Source: Affinundibacterium flavidum
GTDB taxonomy: Bacteria; Pseudomonadota; Gammaproteobacteria; Burkholderiales; Burkholderiaceae_D
NCBI RefSeq assembly: GCF_014284175.1
Contig: NZ_JACOGA010000006.1
Coordinates: forward strand, 1 to 64,000
DNA: 64,000 nucleotides
Direction of reading: 5' to 3'
Shown: one piece after another, positions 8,635 to 19,017 of the stretch
Numbering within the stretch: position 1 is the first letter of the stretch
How the letters are laid out: every line of letters starts with the position of its first letter
Notes under the pieces: model-generated
The model's input: only the letters and a program-made list of their open reading frames with translations
Told to the model about the DNA's origin: nothing
Database searches by the model: none
Translations under genes and position numbers: made by a program

Positions 8635-9981
8635 ATGCAAACCACGCCACTCGATATCGCACCGCCAACACCTAGTTTTCGTCAGGCTTGTCAATTTTGG
8701 CTGAAACTAGGCTGCATCAGCTTCGGCGGTCCAGCGGGGCAAATTGCGATTATGCATCAAGAATTAGTCGAGCAACGTCGCTGGATTTCTGAAAAACGCT
8801 TTTTGCATGCTTTGAACTATTGCATGTTGTTACCCGGCCCCGAGGCACAGCAATTAGCGACTTATCTGGGTTGGCTTTTGCATGGTACACGCGGCGGCGT
8901 GATTGCTGGCGCCTTGTTTGTATTGCCTTCTTTATTCTTGCTCATTGCCTTGTCCTGGTTGTATATCGCCTTCGGTTCTTTACCAATCGTCGCCGGAATT
9001 TTTTATGGTATTAAACCCGCAGTCACCGCGATTGTGATTCATGCCGCACACAGAATCGGTTCACGCACACTAAAAAATGCCAGCTTATGGGCAATCGCGG
9101 GCGCTGCTTTTGTCGCACTATTTGCTTTGCATCTGCCGTTTCCGCTGATCATTTTGAGCGCTGCAGTGTGCGGCTATATAGGTGGACGTTTTTTACCGCA
9201 ACACTTTCATGCAAAATCTTCGCATGCCAAATCCGGTGCATCTTACGGCGCAGCGGTGATTGATGATACGACTCCAAGTCCAGACCATGCGCGTTTTTCG
9301 TGGTGGAAATTTAGTCGCGTGTTATTCATCGGTTTTTTGTTGTGGTTGATTCCTATGTTTGGCCTGTATGCGATTTTTGGCTGGCAACATAGTTATACGC
9401 AGATGGCATGGTTTTTCAGCAAAGCGGCGTTGATGACTTTTGGCGGCGCTTATGCAGTCTTGCCGTATGTGATGCAAGCAGCAGTCGAACAATATCGCTG
9501 GCTAACACCCGCACAAATGATCGATGGTCTGGCTTTGGGCGAAAGTACACCGGGACCTTTGATTATGGTGTTGAGTTTTGTCGGTTTTGTGACAGCTTAT
9601 GTGCAAGCCTTATTTGGCCCTGAGCAAGTGTTTCTCGCGGGCGCATTCGCAGCGATTTTGGTGAGTTGGTTTACTTTTTTACCTTCATTTATTTTTATCT
9701 TAGCGGGCGGCCCCTTGATAGAAAGTAGTCACCACAATGTACATTTAACGCCAGCCTTAACGGCAATCACGGCCGCCGTCGTGGGTGTGCTTGTCAATCT
9801 TGCCCTGTTCTTCGTCATACATGTGGTCTGGCCGCAAGGTTTGAATGCGCAACTTGATTACTTCACGGCTGGAATTGCCTTAGTCGCAGCATTTGCATTG
9901 TTCCGTCTAAAACTGAATGTCATCTTAGTGTTGGCAGGTAGTGCCGTGCTTGGTTTGCTGCATCAGTTTTTGCTGGCTTAG
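8635..9981 (+). CDS. chrA: Chromate efflux transporter (CHR family, two-domain form)
   Basis: 448 residues composed of two homologous CHR domains, each starting with a glycine-rich FGGP/FGGAYA motif. The first is LGCISFGGPAGQIAIMHQELVEQRRWISEKRF and then LLPGPEAQQLATYLGW; the second is MTFGGAYAVLPYV...EQYRWLTPAQMIDGLALGESTPGPL. This is the long-chain form that exports chromate using the proton-motive force. There is no chrB regulator beside it. A bidirectional terminator follows the stop. The chromate substrate is assigned from the family, not from direct evidence. Confidence 0.92.
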   Translation: MQTTPLDIAPPTPSFRQACQFWLKLGCISFGGPAGQIAIMHQELVEQRRWISEKRFLHALNYCMLLPGPEAQQLATYLGWLLHGTRGGVIAGALFVLPSLFLLIALSWLYIAFGSLPIVAGIFYGIKPAVTAIVIHAAHRIGSRTLKNASLWAIAGAAFVALFALHLPFPLIILSAAVCGYIGGRFLPQHFHAKSSHAKSGASYGAAVIDDTTPSPDHARFSWWKFSRVLFIGFLLWLIPMFGLYAIFGWQHSYTQMAWFFSKAALMTFGGAYAVLPYVMQAAVEQYRWLTPAQMIDGLALGESTPGPLIMVLSFVGFVTAYVQALFGPEQVFLAGAFAAILVSWFTFLPSFIFILAGGPLIESSHHNVHLTPALTAITAAVVGVLVNLALFFVIHVVWPQGLNAQLDYFTAGIALVAAFALFRLKLNVILVLAGSAVLGLLHQFLLA

Positions 9982-10016
9982 TTTGCTACTCTAATTCGCT
10001 AACTTGATGACGTAAA

Positions 10017-10049
10017 AAAACGCGATGCACAAGCTGCGCATCGCGTTTT
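10017..10049. terminator. Bidirectional intrinsic terminator between chrA and the PhoX gene
   Basis: Twelve-base perfect arms AAAACGCGATGC (10017-10028) and GCATCGCGTTTT (10038-10049) with a nine-base loop, flanked by A- and T-runs on both sides. It sits between two convergent genes and can serve both. Confidence 0.85.
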
Positions 10050-10063
10050 GTACTAATTAATAC

Positions 10064-12040
10064 TTATTTCACATTACCTAATTTCACCGCACTCACATCC
10101 GCAGTCAAATAGCCAACCGCAGCACCGAAACGATCTTTGTAATTCGCACGCACCAATGGATCTAAGGTTGCCTGTACTTTGCCATGTAAAGAAGAGCTCC
10201 AGTCACCCGGATGTTGGAAATTACTCATGATGTAAGTCCAGCCATTCAAATCATCGACCACATGCAATCCCGTCGCTTCACCGCCAGAAGGCATAGACAT
10301 CAAGCGTGATAAAACTTTAGTATCAACGTTATATGCCCACAAGAAATTGTTCACATGGTAGCCACTATCCTCACCGATAAACAAAGTGCGCAGTTTTTCT
10401 GAGAATTTCAAATTATCTGGATTGCCGATTTTGTCTGGATTAGCCAAATTACCTAAAGCGTCAGCAGCAATATCTTCACCGACTAACAAAGCCTTAGTCT
10501 GATTCGGCACCCATTCAGATTTAATCACCGCACCTGCTGTATCGCTTTGACCGCCGCTCATCGTGTGCGCCATCACGCCGCCGGCTACTAAGGCTTTGTC
10601 TAAAGCGATACCGCTTTGCGCGTTCCAACCTTTAGCATTATCTTTCACCATAGAATCGACGATGTTTTGTAATGCAGAATAAGCGATCTTATCTTTGATA
10701 TTGACTGTTGTGCCTTCCATCTTAGTAAAGCCCATGCTGCCGCCAGCCAGATAGGCATAACGATGCGTTTCCAAGAAAGCAGCGGCTTTTTCCATGCCTG
10801 GTTTGACTTTAATCCAGTTCGCTTTGCCGCCTGTCCAAATCTTGGTGTAACTTGCATCGGCTGGATCAGTTTTAGACACTGTCATGATGTCGGCTGGTTT
10901 CAGCGTATTCGCCATGGTTTCGATCTCTGCGCTAGTCGCGTGACCGAGGTTAATCCAGGTCAATTTAGCACCAGCAGCAGCGGGATCGATCGAAAAACCT
11001 GCACCGATTTTTGCTACATACAAAGTACCGGCGGACAAATCTTTTTCTGCGTCAGCAACAAACATAAACAAGCCACTATTCGTCGCATCATCGCCCATCA
11101 AGACCGTGCGATTATCCGGCATCACTTGCACCAACTCGTGCGAAATACGGCCTAAACAATAATGCTTTTTGATGCTGCCAGTGCCGTCAGGATTGACGGT
11201 AACTTCTGGCAGATGTCCATAATGATAAGGATTAGCTTTATTTTCATCGCCGAAAGTGTTTTTGCTAAAGGCTTTGAATTGCGCATCCGTAGAAACAAAC
11301 GGTGCATCTGGCTCATATTCTTCTGAGGATAAATGCGTACCCCATGGTGACAGGCTAGAACCACAAGTTATCCACAAGCCGTGCGCGGCAGATGTATCGA
11401 CATTATGATATTTCACCAGACTGAGCTTGCCTGTTGTTTGGTCCTGATCCAAAGTCAACACCGCGATTGGCGATGGCAATTGACCATAACGATCGGCCAA
11501 TGCCTGATCGCGAGTGGTGTATTCAAACTGCACTACCGCGAATACGGCTTTGCCTTTGATACCGCTGACAGTAGGATTTGCAAGTGCTAACAAAGAAGTA
11601 CCATCGGGTGAATCTGAAAAGAATTGACGTTCTTTACCAGGGACAGACGTATCGAGGATAGGCTTGTTAGTGATGTCGTAATAACCGCCTGCCAAAATTT
11701 TTCCGCCTTTGCCATCATCGACCATATCACCGGTGATGAAGAAAGTTTGATACGCGAGTTTGTAATCTTTTTCACTCTTATCGCTCATCGTCACTTTCAA
11801 ACTAGAGCCCACAGTGGTCGTTGCCATTGCCGCTGCATTCGCCAAACTTGGTGCTGGCATGCCGCTAAATACTGCAGAGACAAAAGTCGGTACTGGCGTT
11901 GCCACGACTTCAGCTGCCGTCGTGCTACCACCGCAGCCTGTCAACATCGAAGCCACAGAAAGTGAACCCAAAGGCAGCAATGGTGCGCCCGCTAAGAATT
12001 TAAGAGCCTGGCGACGCCCTGCGTGAATTTCATTTGACAT
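10064..12040 (-). CDS. PhoX-family (DUF839) alkaline phosphatase-like protein, Tat-exported
   Basis: About 658 residues from the chosen start MSNEIHAGRRQALKF (ATG at 12040); an in-frame ATG 66 bases further upstream would put residues before the twin-arginine motif and is less likely. R9-R10 followed by a hydrophobic stretch and LTGCGG gives a Tat signal with a lipobox-like cysteine near residue 36. The body has the DUF839 pattern: TCGSSLSPWGTHLSSEEY, HYCLGRISHELVQVMPDNRTVLMGDDATNSGLF and, late, LFIGEDSGYHVNNFLWAYN. PhoX enzymes are calcium/iron-dependent periplasmic phosphatases used in phosphate scavenging. No Pho box was identified. Confidence 0.86.
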   Translation of the reverse strand: MSNEIHAGRRQALKFLAGAPLLPLGSLSVASMLTGCGGSTTAAEVVATPVPTFVSAVFSGMPAPSLANAAAMATTTVGSSLKVTMSDKSEKDYKLAYQTFFITGDMVDDGKGGKILAGGYYDITNKPILDTSVPGKERQFFSDSPDGTSLLALANPTVSGIKGKAVFAVVQFEYTTRDQALADRYGQLPSPIAVLTLDQDQTTGKLSLVKYHNVDTSAAHGLWITCGSSLSPWGTHLSSEEYEPDAPFVSTDAQFKAFSKNTFGDENKANPYHYGHLPEVTVNPDGTGSIKKHYCLGRISHELVQVMPDNRTVLMGDDATNSGLFMFVADAEKDLSAGTLYVAKIGAGFSIDPAAAGAKLTWINLGHATSAEIETMANTLKPADIMTVSKTDPADASYTKIWTGGKANWIKVKPGMEKAAAFLETHRYAYLAGGSMGFTKMEGTTVNIKDKIAYSALQNIVDSMVKDNAKGWNAQSGIALDKALVAGGVMAHTMSGGQSDTAGAVIKSEWVPNQTKALLVGEDIAADALGNLANPDKIGNPDNLKFSEKLRTLFIGEDSGYHVNNFLWAYNVDTKVLSRLMSMPSGGEATGLHVVDDLNGWTYIMSNFQHPGDWSSSLHGKVQATLDPLVRANYKDRFGAAVGYLTADVSAVKLGNVK

Positions 12041-12416
12041 AGTTACGATTCCAAAACGATTAACAAAATGCGCTGAACACAGCCGTGCTAGCGCTTCGTA
12101 TAACATCAGTGCGATCGTGCCGATCTAAGCATCTGGTGCGGCGAGTATAGGAAGCAAATATGACGGATTCATGAATTGGAAAATCTGTTCCAATCGCGCG
12201 ACAAGACATACGCTGGTCATAAAAATTTGTTAGTAAATCCTCCTGAGCGATGACGCAAAAAAAAGCCTGCATGGAAAACCAGGCAGGCTCAAACCGGTAC
12301 TACTCACTTCCTTACTTACTTCCTTACTACCCAGTACTACTCAATACTACAAAAGTGCGCATCAAAGAAAGTGGTGCTGACTTTGCTGCGCTTATTTGCA
12401 AACTTACCGACAAAAC
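12041..12416. other. Intergenic region upstream of phoX-like gene and downstream of the RND operon
   Basis: It carries the PhoX promoter region near 12041-12200 and the RND operon terminator at 12257-12289. Between 12300 and 12350 short direct repeats of TTCCTTACT and AGTACTACTCA/AATACTAC occur. No gene was seen. Confidence 0.5.
12257..12289 (-). terminator. Intrinsic terminator of the RND efflux operon
   Basis: Read on the minus strand: AGCCTGC, a twelve-base loop, GCAGGCT, then a run of eight Ts. The arms are at 12264-12270 and 12283-12289, about 130 bases past the stop of the permease gene. Confidence 0.8.
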
Positions 12417-15400
12417 TTAAGACGTGACCACCTTCGCTTTCTTGCCACTGATGGCATAAAAAGCTTTCACTGCCAAACGATAAAGTAAGCGTATGAAGGT
12501 TAGTGTCAATACTGCTTCACCTAAAGTTACTAAGACCGCCAACACTTGGTTATAACGATTCGCGCGACGACCCATTTTTGCCATCATGCGATCACGTGCA
12601 ATTTCTATACTGTCGTAGAAACTAGGCACCACCAACAGAGTCAAAATGGTCGAGGTAATCGTGCCGCCGATAATCGCAATCGCGAGTGGACGATAGAATT
12701 CACCACCTTCACCCAAGCCCAAAGCAACTGGGATCATGCCTGCAATCAAAGCGAAAGTCGTCATCAAGATAGGGCGCAAGCGAACGCGTCCGGCGTGCAT
12801 CAAAGCATCTTCGCGATTCATACCGTCTTTCTCTTGCTTGCGCGCCGCGTCCAACAAGAGAATCGCATTTTTCGCGACCAAGCCCATCAGCATGATGATG
12901 CCGATAAAACTCATCAGATTAATCGTACTACCAGTCAGCATCAAAGCAATCACCACACCGATCAAAGACAAAGGCAAGGACAACATGACTGCCAATGGCG
13001 CTGTGAAAGAACCGAACTGCATCACTAAAATCAGATACATCAAACCAATACCCGAGACTAAAGCGATCAGCATCTCTGTGAACAATTCGTTTTGATCTTG
13101 ACCTGCACCGGCCAAAGACAAACCGTAGCCCGCTGGATAATTAAATGACTTAGCTAAATCCATCGCATCTTTCGTCACTTCACCGCTAGAACGCCCTTGC
13201 GCATTCGCAGAAACAGTAATCGTACGTTTGCCATTGCTGTGTTCAATTGCAGATGGACCTTTACCCATAGTCACGGTAGCGATCTGATCGAGCGGCACCA
13301 TTTCTGTTGTACCTGATACCGCAATCGGCAAGCGCTCGATATTTTCTTTACTGACGCGATCAGCAGGATGCAAACGCACCGCGACGTCACGTGTTTCACC
13401 CGTAGGATCAACCCAGTCACCAACTTCAATTCCGGCGAAAGCAACGCGCAAAGCCTGCGCTGCATCGTTGATCGAAATACCCATGGAATTTGCCAGCCCA
13501 CGGTTCATTTCTATCTTCAATTCTTTCTTAGGATCTTGTTCAGACAAACCGACATCAACCGCGCCAGGAATCTTGCGTAATTGCTCCATATAAGCCGAAG
13601 TAATTTCGATGAGTTTGCGTGAATCTGGGCCAGTAAATTCAATTTGAATCGGCTTACGTGCACCGTTATTCAAATCATCCAACACCACATATTCAGCGCC
13701 GACCAACTGTTTCACTTTTTCGCGCAATTCCACCGCGATTTCTTTCGCACTACGCTTACGGGTATTTTTCTTGCCGATATCAACATAGATACGACCACCG
13801 GCTGCATTGATATTGCTATTGGTGTCTTTTACTTCCGCAATCGTACGTGCCAACGCCGCAGCTCTTTCCATTTTCAAACGTGCATATTCAACGGAGGAGG
13901 AAGCAGGTGTACGTACTTCTATCATCAAATTGCCAGAATCTGCGGTCGGCAAAAAGCTCGTGCCACCCAAAGTTACCTGCAATACCAAAGCGCCCACAAA
14001 AGTTGACAAGGCAATCGCGCCCATCCAACGACGATGATGCAAAGCCCAAGCAATCACACGACCATAGCGATCTGCCTGACTATCAAACCAATCATTGAAA
14101 CGTCCCAGCACCTTGCTCAATCCTTTTTTCGGCGCAGTGTGATGATCAGCAGGATCACCCCAATATGCTGACAACATAGGATCAAGTGTGAAAGAAATCC
14201 CCAAGCTCACTAACACGGAACAAGTCACAGTCAGCGCAAATGGACGGAACCATTCGCCAGAAATACCTGGCATGAAAGCCACTGGAATAAATACTGCGAT
14301 GATGGAGAAGGTCGTTGCCGCGACTGCCAAACCAATTTCCGCCGTACCTTCCAAAGCTGCCGTACGACGATCCGAGCCATTTTGCATGTGGCGCACAATG
14401 TTTTCCCGCACCACAATCGCATCATCAATCAAGACGCCGATCGCTAAAGACAAACCAAGCAAAGTCATGAAATTCAGTGTAAATCCACACAACCAGACAG
14501 CGATAAAGGCCGCAATCACTGAGGTCGGCAAACTCAACGCAGTAATCAAAGTCGAACGCCATGAATTCAAGAATGCGTACACCACGAAGATGGTCAATAC
14601 CGCACCAAAAATCAGGGATTCGATCACATTGTTCAAACTATTCTGCGCATCTTTACCACCGTCACGCGTCACTTCTAACTTCGTACCAGGATGATCTTTC
14701 GCCAGATCTTTATTGATTTCTTCAACCGCTTTCACCACGCTCTTGGCAACACTGACCGTACTTGATTCGCGTGAACGAGTGACTTGGATACCGACGTTCG
14801 GTTTGCCACTACGGATGCTAATACCATTGATATCAGCAAAACCATCTTCTATCGTTGCCACTTGCCCCAAGCGCACGATTTGATCACCGCGACGTTTGAC
14901 TACAATATTTTGAAACTCCGCCGGACTTTCAATACGACCGACCAAACGTATGCTTTCTTCTTCCAAATCGCCGCGCACTTTACCGACCGGTGCATTGGTG
15001 TTTTGACTGCGTAAAGCAGCGACAACTTCACCCGCTGATACATTAAATTCACGCAAACGTTCAGCACGCAATAAGACGGATAATTCACGACGTAAAGCGC
15101 CATTCACGTTCACCGTCGCGACGCCAGGAATGCCGCGCAAACGCGTCGCCAAGGTATCTTCCGCCAAGCGTGAAATTTCAGCGTGTGATTGACTGCTAGA
15201 CGACAAAGCCAAATTCACAATCGGTTGCGTCGATGGATCAAAACGCTGCACGATAGGTTCGCGCATTTCGGTTGGCAATTTATAGCGCACGGTGGAAATA
15301 ACATTCCGTACTTCTTCCGCCGCTTCTATCATGTTCTTCTTAAATGAGAAGCGCATTTCAAAACCGGCACTACCTTCGTTCGCGTAGGAATACACTTCAT

Positions 15401-15632
15401 CCACGCCAGAGACACTTTGCAGAGATTTTTCTAAGCGATTGATAATTTCACGCTCTACCGTATCAGGCGATGCGCCAGGATAGGGAATGCTGACGAAGAG
15501 TCCCGGAATTTCAACATCGGGATTTTGATTGACGCGCAGCTTACTCATCGCGAGTAAGCCCATCGCCATCATCGCAATAATTAAGACGATGGTGGCAATC
15601 GGTCGTTTAATACTGAAATCAGATAAAAACAT
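12417..15632 (-). CDS. RND-family efflux transporter permease subunit
   Basis: 1071 residues, the usual length for tripartite RND pumps of the AcrB/MdtB group. The N-terminus MFLSDFSIKRPIATIVLIIAMM is typical. The TM4 proton-relay motif GVLIDDAIVVREN is present, as is the paired TM10-12 segment IGIIMLMGLVAKNAILLLDAAR. It would sit in the inner membrane and expel drugs, detergents or similar amphiphiles with protons. The start lies two bases after the stop of the adaptor gene, so both are cotranscribed. No outer-membrane factor is encoded here; the pump probably borrows a TolC-like channel from elsewhere. Confidence 0.94.
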   Translation of the reverse strand: MFLSDFSIKRPIATIVLIIAMMAMGLLAMSKLRVNQNPDVEIPGLFVSIPYPGASPDTVEREIINRLEKSLQSVSGVDEVYSYANEGSAGFEMRFSFKKNMIEAAEEVRNVISTVRYKLPTEMREPIVQRFDPSTQPIVNLALSSSSQSHAEISRLAEDTLATRLRGIPGVATVNVNGALRRELSVLLRAERLREFNVSAGEVVAALRSQNTNAPVGKVRGDLEEESIRLVGRIESPAEFQNIVVKRRGDQIVRLGQVATIEDGFADINGISIRSGKPNVGIQVTRSRESSTVSVAKSVVKAVEEINKDLAKDHPGTKLEVTRDGGKDAQNSLNNVIESLIFGAVLTIFVVYAFLNSWRSTLITALSLPTSVIAAFIAVWLCGFTLNFMTLLGLSLAIGVLIDDAIVVRENIVRHMQNGSDRRTAALEGTAEIGLAVAATTFSIIAVFIPVAFMPGISGEWFRPFALTVTCSVLVSLGISFTLDPMLSAYWGDPADHHTAPKKGLSKVLGRFNDWFDSQADRYGRVIAWALHHRRWMGAIALSTFVGALVLQVTLGGTSFLPTADSGNLMIEVRTPASSSVEYARLKMERAAALARTIAEVKDTNSNINAAGGRIYVDIGKKNTRKRSAKEIAVELREKVKQLVGAEYVVLDDLNNGARKPIQIEFTGPDSRKLIEITSAYMEQLRKIPGAVDVGLSEQDPKKELKIEMNRGLANSMGISINDAAQALRVAFAGIEVGDWVDPTGETRDVAVRLHPADRVSKENIERLPIAVSGTTEMVPLDQIATVTMGKGPSAIEHSNGKRTITVSANAQGRSSGEVTKDAMDLAKSFNYPAGYGLSLAGAGQDQNELFTEMLIALVSGIGLMYLILVMQFGSFTAPLAVMLSLPLSLIGVVIALMLTGSTINLMSFIGIIMLMGLVAKNAILLLDAARKQEKDGMNREDALMHAGRVRLRPILMTTFALIAGMIPVALGLGEGGEFYRPLAIAIIGGTITSTILTLLVVPSFYDSIEIARDRMMAKMGRRANRYNQVLAVLVTLGEAVLTLTFIRLLYRLAVKAFYAISGKKAKVVTS

Positions 15633-15634
15633 GA

Positions 15635-16822
15635 TCAGTTCCCCATTGCCAGAGTCGTTTTAGCCATCGCCGTTTTGCTAGCTGCCGTCGCTGCCATTTC
15701 TACAGTCTGACCTTCTTTAAAGTTAGAGCTAGGATTGCGCATAATCACATCACCTGCGACAACACCACGACGCACTTCGTAATTACCGGTACGTACATCA
15801 CGGCTACCTAGTGCCAATTCAACTTTGTTCAGGGTCTTACCTTGAATCTTCCAGGCAAAAGATTTATCGCCAGATTTGACGATAGCCGCTTCTGGCAACA
15901 TCAATGCAGAGACGGTTTCAGCTTCAATATTGCCTTCTGCATACAGTCCAGAAACACGCGGCTGTTTGCTATCAGAAAACGCTACCAAGACTTCGACTTG
16001 ACGCGTCACATCATTCGCCGCTGGGTCAAGGCGAGTGACCTTGCCACGGAACTCTTGATTGGCATAACCATTGATACGGAAGCTCACACTTTGTCCCGTT
16101 TTAACCATGCCGATTTTGTCGGCAGATACACGTCCGACAAAACGCATGCTATTCGGATCAATCACTTTTACCAATTCTTTACCCGCTAAAGCAGTATCGC
16201 CAGCAGATACTTTACGTTCGCTGACCACACCGTCAAATGGTGCGCGCACAACCGTACGCTGTAATTGCTGTTGCGCCTGAACGGCACGGGCTTTCGCTGC
16301 TGACACTTCACTTTGCGCCGTATTGCGACGCACTTCGGCATCGTCCAATGCTTGCATGGAAGTCATACCAGATGCGCGTAAAGTTTTTAGACGCTGCAAA
16401 TTACGATCCGCCTGATCTAAGGCCAGTGCGGCATTCCGTGCTGCGTCATTGGCCGAATTCAAATTGTCGCGAATGGAAGTTTCATCTAAGCGCACGATCA
16501 CATCACCACGCTTCACTGCTTCGCCGTTTTCTTTCAAAACTTGCAGCACGACGGTAGACACTTCCGCACGCAAATCCGCTTTACGTTCAGGCTGAATAGA
16601 ACCGGTCACCACGGGACCGGATGCTAGCGCATTATTTTGCAAATTCAAGACATCTTCATTCGCAATAATTAATTTTTCAGGGCCGTTTTTGGCATCCGCT
16701 TTCGCTACACTAGCAGAGGCACTCGCACTAGCCGCTTTCGCGTCTTGCGCTGATTTATTGCAAGCTGTCATTGTGCCGATGGCAGAAGTGATCGCAACAA
16801 GGAGTAAGGTTTTACGTAACAT
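15635..16822 (-). CDS. RND efflux periplasmic adaptor (membrane fusion protein)
   Basis: 395 residues. A lipoprotein signal ends MTACN with Cys21. Then follow a split biotinyl-lipoyl domain (LRAEVSTVVLQVLKENGEAVKRGDVIVRLD and TVVRAPFDGVVSERKVSAGDTALAGKELVKVID), an alpha-helical hairpin between them (NAALALDQADRNLQRLKTL...) and beta-barrel regions. It bridges the inner-membrane permease to an outer-membrane channel. It is the first gene of the two-gene operon; no dedicated regulator is adjacent. Confidence 0.93.
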   Translation of the reverse strand: MLRKTLLLVAITSAIGTMTACNKSAQDAKAASASASASVAKADAKNGPEKLIIANEDVLNLQNNALASGPVVTGSIQPERKADLRAEVSTVVLQVLKENGEAVKRGDVIVRLDETSIRDNLNSANDAARNAALALDQADRNLQRLKTLRASGMTSMQALDDAEVRRNTAQSEVSAAKARAVQAQQQLQRTVVRAPFDGVVSERKVSAGDTALAGKELVKVIDPNSMRFVGRVSADKIGMVKTGQSVSFRINGYANQEFRGKVTRLDPAANDVTRQVEVLVAFSDSKQPRVSGLYAEGNIEAETVSALMLPEAAIVKSGDKSFAWKIQGKTLNKVELALGSRDVRTGNYEVRRGVVAGDVIMRNPSSNFKEGQTVEMAATAASKTAMAKTTLAMGN

Positions 16823-17191
16823 AATGGGTACCTGCTAATGTAATGGGAGGATTCGCGATAGTGAGTATTCCCCAGCCCCCTCTGTGCTTCAAGGTGCAAA
16901 GTTGTGAGTTGCGAAAAAGTGGGGATGAAACGCAGAAAAGGCGGATTGAATTGAATTCGCTGTACGGACACAATTGCAGCGATAGTCAGGCGATGCTGAC
17001 TATTTTTCAACATTATGGATAGTGCAGGCGTGGTTCCGAATAGCAAATTGAAATATCAATAAAATAGGTAAATTCTATGAAATGTATTTGCCAAATCTAG
17101 GACAATCTTTGACGCCAAACCCGCGTGATATCATGCAATACATTCTGATCAATTTTAAAAGTCAGTCGCCCTCGACTCTGATATCAAGACT
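16823..17191. other. Divergent promoter region of the RND operon and an acetyltransferase gene
   Basis: A 369-base stretch between two divergent genes. It must contain both promoters, but no clear palindrome, operator or RNA gene could be recognised by eye. An open frame at 16768-17046 overlaps the adaptor start and looks accidental. Confidence 0.45.
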
Positions 17192-17719
17192 ATGACAACT
17201 AGCCATTTAACTTTTCGTATCGCGCAAAAAAATGATGCCTTAGCCATCACCGACCTAGTTAATAGCGCCTATCGTGGCGACTCTAGCCGCGCTGGCTGGA
17301 CAACCGAAGCCGATCTATTAACTGGCGTCAGAGTCAACCCCGAAGATGTACGCGAACTGATAGAAACCGAAGATTCACTGATCTTGCTCTGCCTGCGTGA
17401 TGGCATCATCATCGGTTCGGTCAATTTACTCAGAACTGACAACGCCGCTTACTTAGGCATGTTCGCCGTCAATCCAGAATTACAAGGTGGCGGCATCGGC
17501 AAGCAATTCATGCAAGCCGCCGAAGAATTAGTCAAACAACGCTGGCAAGCAAAAAAAATGTGGATGACCGTGATCACCACCCGCCATGAATTAATCGCTT
17601 ACTACGAACGCCGCGGCTATCAACGCACGGGTCGCATCAAACCATTTCCAGCAGAAGTCCCAGATGAATGCCGATTGGTAAAAGATATCCAAATGGAAGA
17701 ATTGGAAAAAATTCTATAA
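17192..17719 (+). CDS. GNAT-family N-acetyltransferase
   Basis: 175 residues with the GNAT core: N-terminal TFRIAQKNDALAITDLVNSAYRG, central strand YLGMFAVNPELQGGGIGKQFMQAAEE holding the acetyl-CoA binding signature Q-G-G-G-I-G, and YYERRGYQRTGRIKPFP in the C-terminal part. The layout is common among stand-alone acetyltransferases of unknown substrate. It lies alone, divergent from the RND operon. Confidence 0.87.
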   Translation: MTTSHLTFRIAQKNDALAITDLVNSAYRGDSSRAGWTTEADLLTGVRVNPEDVRELIETEDSLILLCLRDGIIIGSVNLLRTDNAAYLGMFAVNPELQGGGIGKQFMQAAEELVKQRWQAKKMWMTVITTRHELIAYYERRGYQRTGRIKPFPAEVPDECRLVKDIQMEELEKIL

Positions 17720-17925
17720 TTCCAGGCACTTCCGTCATGCATGATGATCAATATCGGTCTTGTTGATCTTCATGCGAATTTGACAAATGAATCTGACAAA
17801 CGAATCTGACAAACAAGCGCTTACCACATTCATAAAGCCAGAACTTGCCCCGTTTTCCCCGCTTGTTCTGCGCTTTCAATCAAAGCCTCCCCCTCTAGAC
17901 TATCAAGCTCAACTTAAGCGGAGCA

Positions 17926-18219
17926 ATGATGTCCATCCCCAGTGTCTCACCTTTAAGCAGCATCGCTGCCTTGCGGGTGTATCAACAAGTCAAACAACAC
18001 GGCGAACCGCCACCGGACAAATCCGAAGCGCTGGCCTTGCTCGAACGCGAGCAACTCAATGCGGGCGCTGACGCCGGCAATGGCACTGTCACCTCGACAA
18101 AGAGCGCAACGAACACAATTCTCACGACTGAGGAGCAAAGACAGGTGCAATTGGAATTGGAGCGGAGTTGGGGTTTGACGAGTGCGATTTTGGGGACGCA
18201 GTTTGATGAGTATGCTTGA
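17926..18219 (+). CDS. Small hypothetical protein
   Basis: 97 residues starting MMSIPSVSPLSS, with AAGCGGAG seven bases before the first of two consecutive ATGs. It is hydrophilic, with no signal peptide and no cysteines, and helical in the first half (AALRVYQQVKQHGEPPPDKSEALALLEREQ). The ending is EEQRQVQLELERSWGLTSAILGTQFDEYA. No family is recognised. The strong start context and composition argue that it is real, but a short spurious frame cannot be excluded. Confidence 0.5.
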   Translation: MMSIPSVSPLSSIAALRVYQQVKQHGEPPPDKSEALALLEREQLNAGADAGNGTVTSTKSATNTILTTEEQRQVQLELERSWGLTSAILGTQFDEYA

Positions 18220-18412
18220 GAGATGACATTACTAGTTGTAATAGGAAGTCAAGCAAATCCAGATTCCATGCCACTTCGGAAGCAATATCTACTCGAATTA
18301 GCATTTTATTTCATAAGACAAGCAAGCACCCGTGATTTATCATTTTCGCCTTGCTGCAAATTCACATCAGCGAGCATACACACATGCGAATTGATGAACA
18401 TAAGGCGAACAA

Positions 18413-19003
18413 ATGAAATCTACCTTCTACGCTGCTTTCCTATTTCTGTTGTTTCATGCAGGGCTCAGCGATGCGCGCGATACCAAGTCACCAATGACCC
18501 CGCAAAAAATCCCACTGAGCAGCATCACGAATAAGAAACTACCTTTTTCATTCGCCATGGCGATGTCCACGCTAACACCTATCGCCTCAGTCAGAACCAA
18601 AAGCGGAGAAGAAATTAAGCTGTACAAAATTTCTGAAAAATATGACGAATGCGAAGAGGGCGAAGTCAGTATGAAAGCCGATCACTGCCCTCGCAGTAGC
18701 ATCCTGATCTCAACCATGTTAGATCACGAAGGCGGTTCGCAATTCAAACTCTACAAAACACCTGCACGCCTGAACTGGATTATGCCCGATACCAAATTGC
18801 CAGATAGTTTGCATGATGGAAAAACGGATACACCGTATCAAGACACACTGCTTGCCTGTGAAAAATTTCCAGCTCCGGGAGGGAGGGTGCACTGGCGCTT
18901 CGTTGAATATCAATTACGTGTCAGGCACTTTGATCGTGTAGAGTTATTCCGTATGCTGGATCAGCATCGCTATGCGCATTGTGCTTTGCCAACTGCTGAG
19001 TAA
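18413..19003 (+). CDS. Hypothetical secreted protein
   Basis: 196 residues with an N-terminal signal peptide (MKSTFYAAFLFLLFHAGLSDARD). It contains cysteines in YDECEEGEVSMKADHCPRS, a later TLLACEKFPAPGGRVHWRFVEYQLRVRHFDRVELFRML segment and HCALPTAE at the end. ATAAGGCG lies about 8 bases before the ATG. It is probably periplasmic and disulfide-bonded. I do not recognise a family; neighbours are equally uncharacterised. Confidence 0.65.
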   Translation: MKSTFYAAFLFLLFHAGLSDARDTKSPMTPQKIPLSSITNKKLPFSFAMAMSTLTPIASVRTKSGEEIKLYKISEKYDECEEGEVSMKADHCPRSSILISTMLDHEGGSQFKLYKTPARLNWIMPDTKLPDSLHDGKTDTPYQDTLLACEKFPAPGGRVHWRFVEYQLRVRHFDRVELFRMLDQHRYAHCALPTAE

Positions 19004-19017
19004 AGAGCTCTTGCTCC

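Noticed and set aside
14188..14694. A 168-codon plus-strand gene
   Set aside because: It is antisense to the highly conserved RND permease and mirrors its codon pattern.
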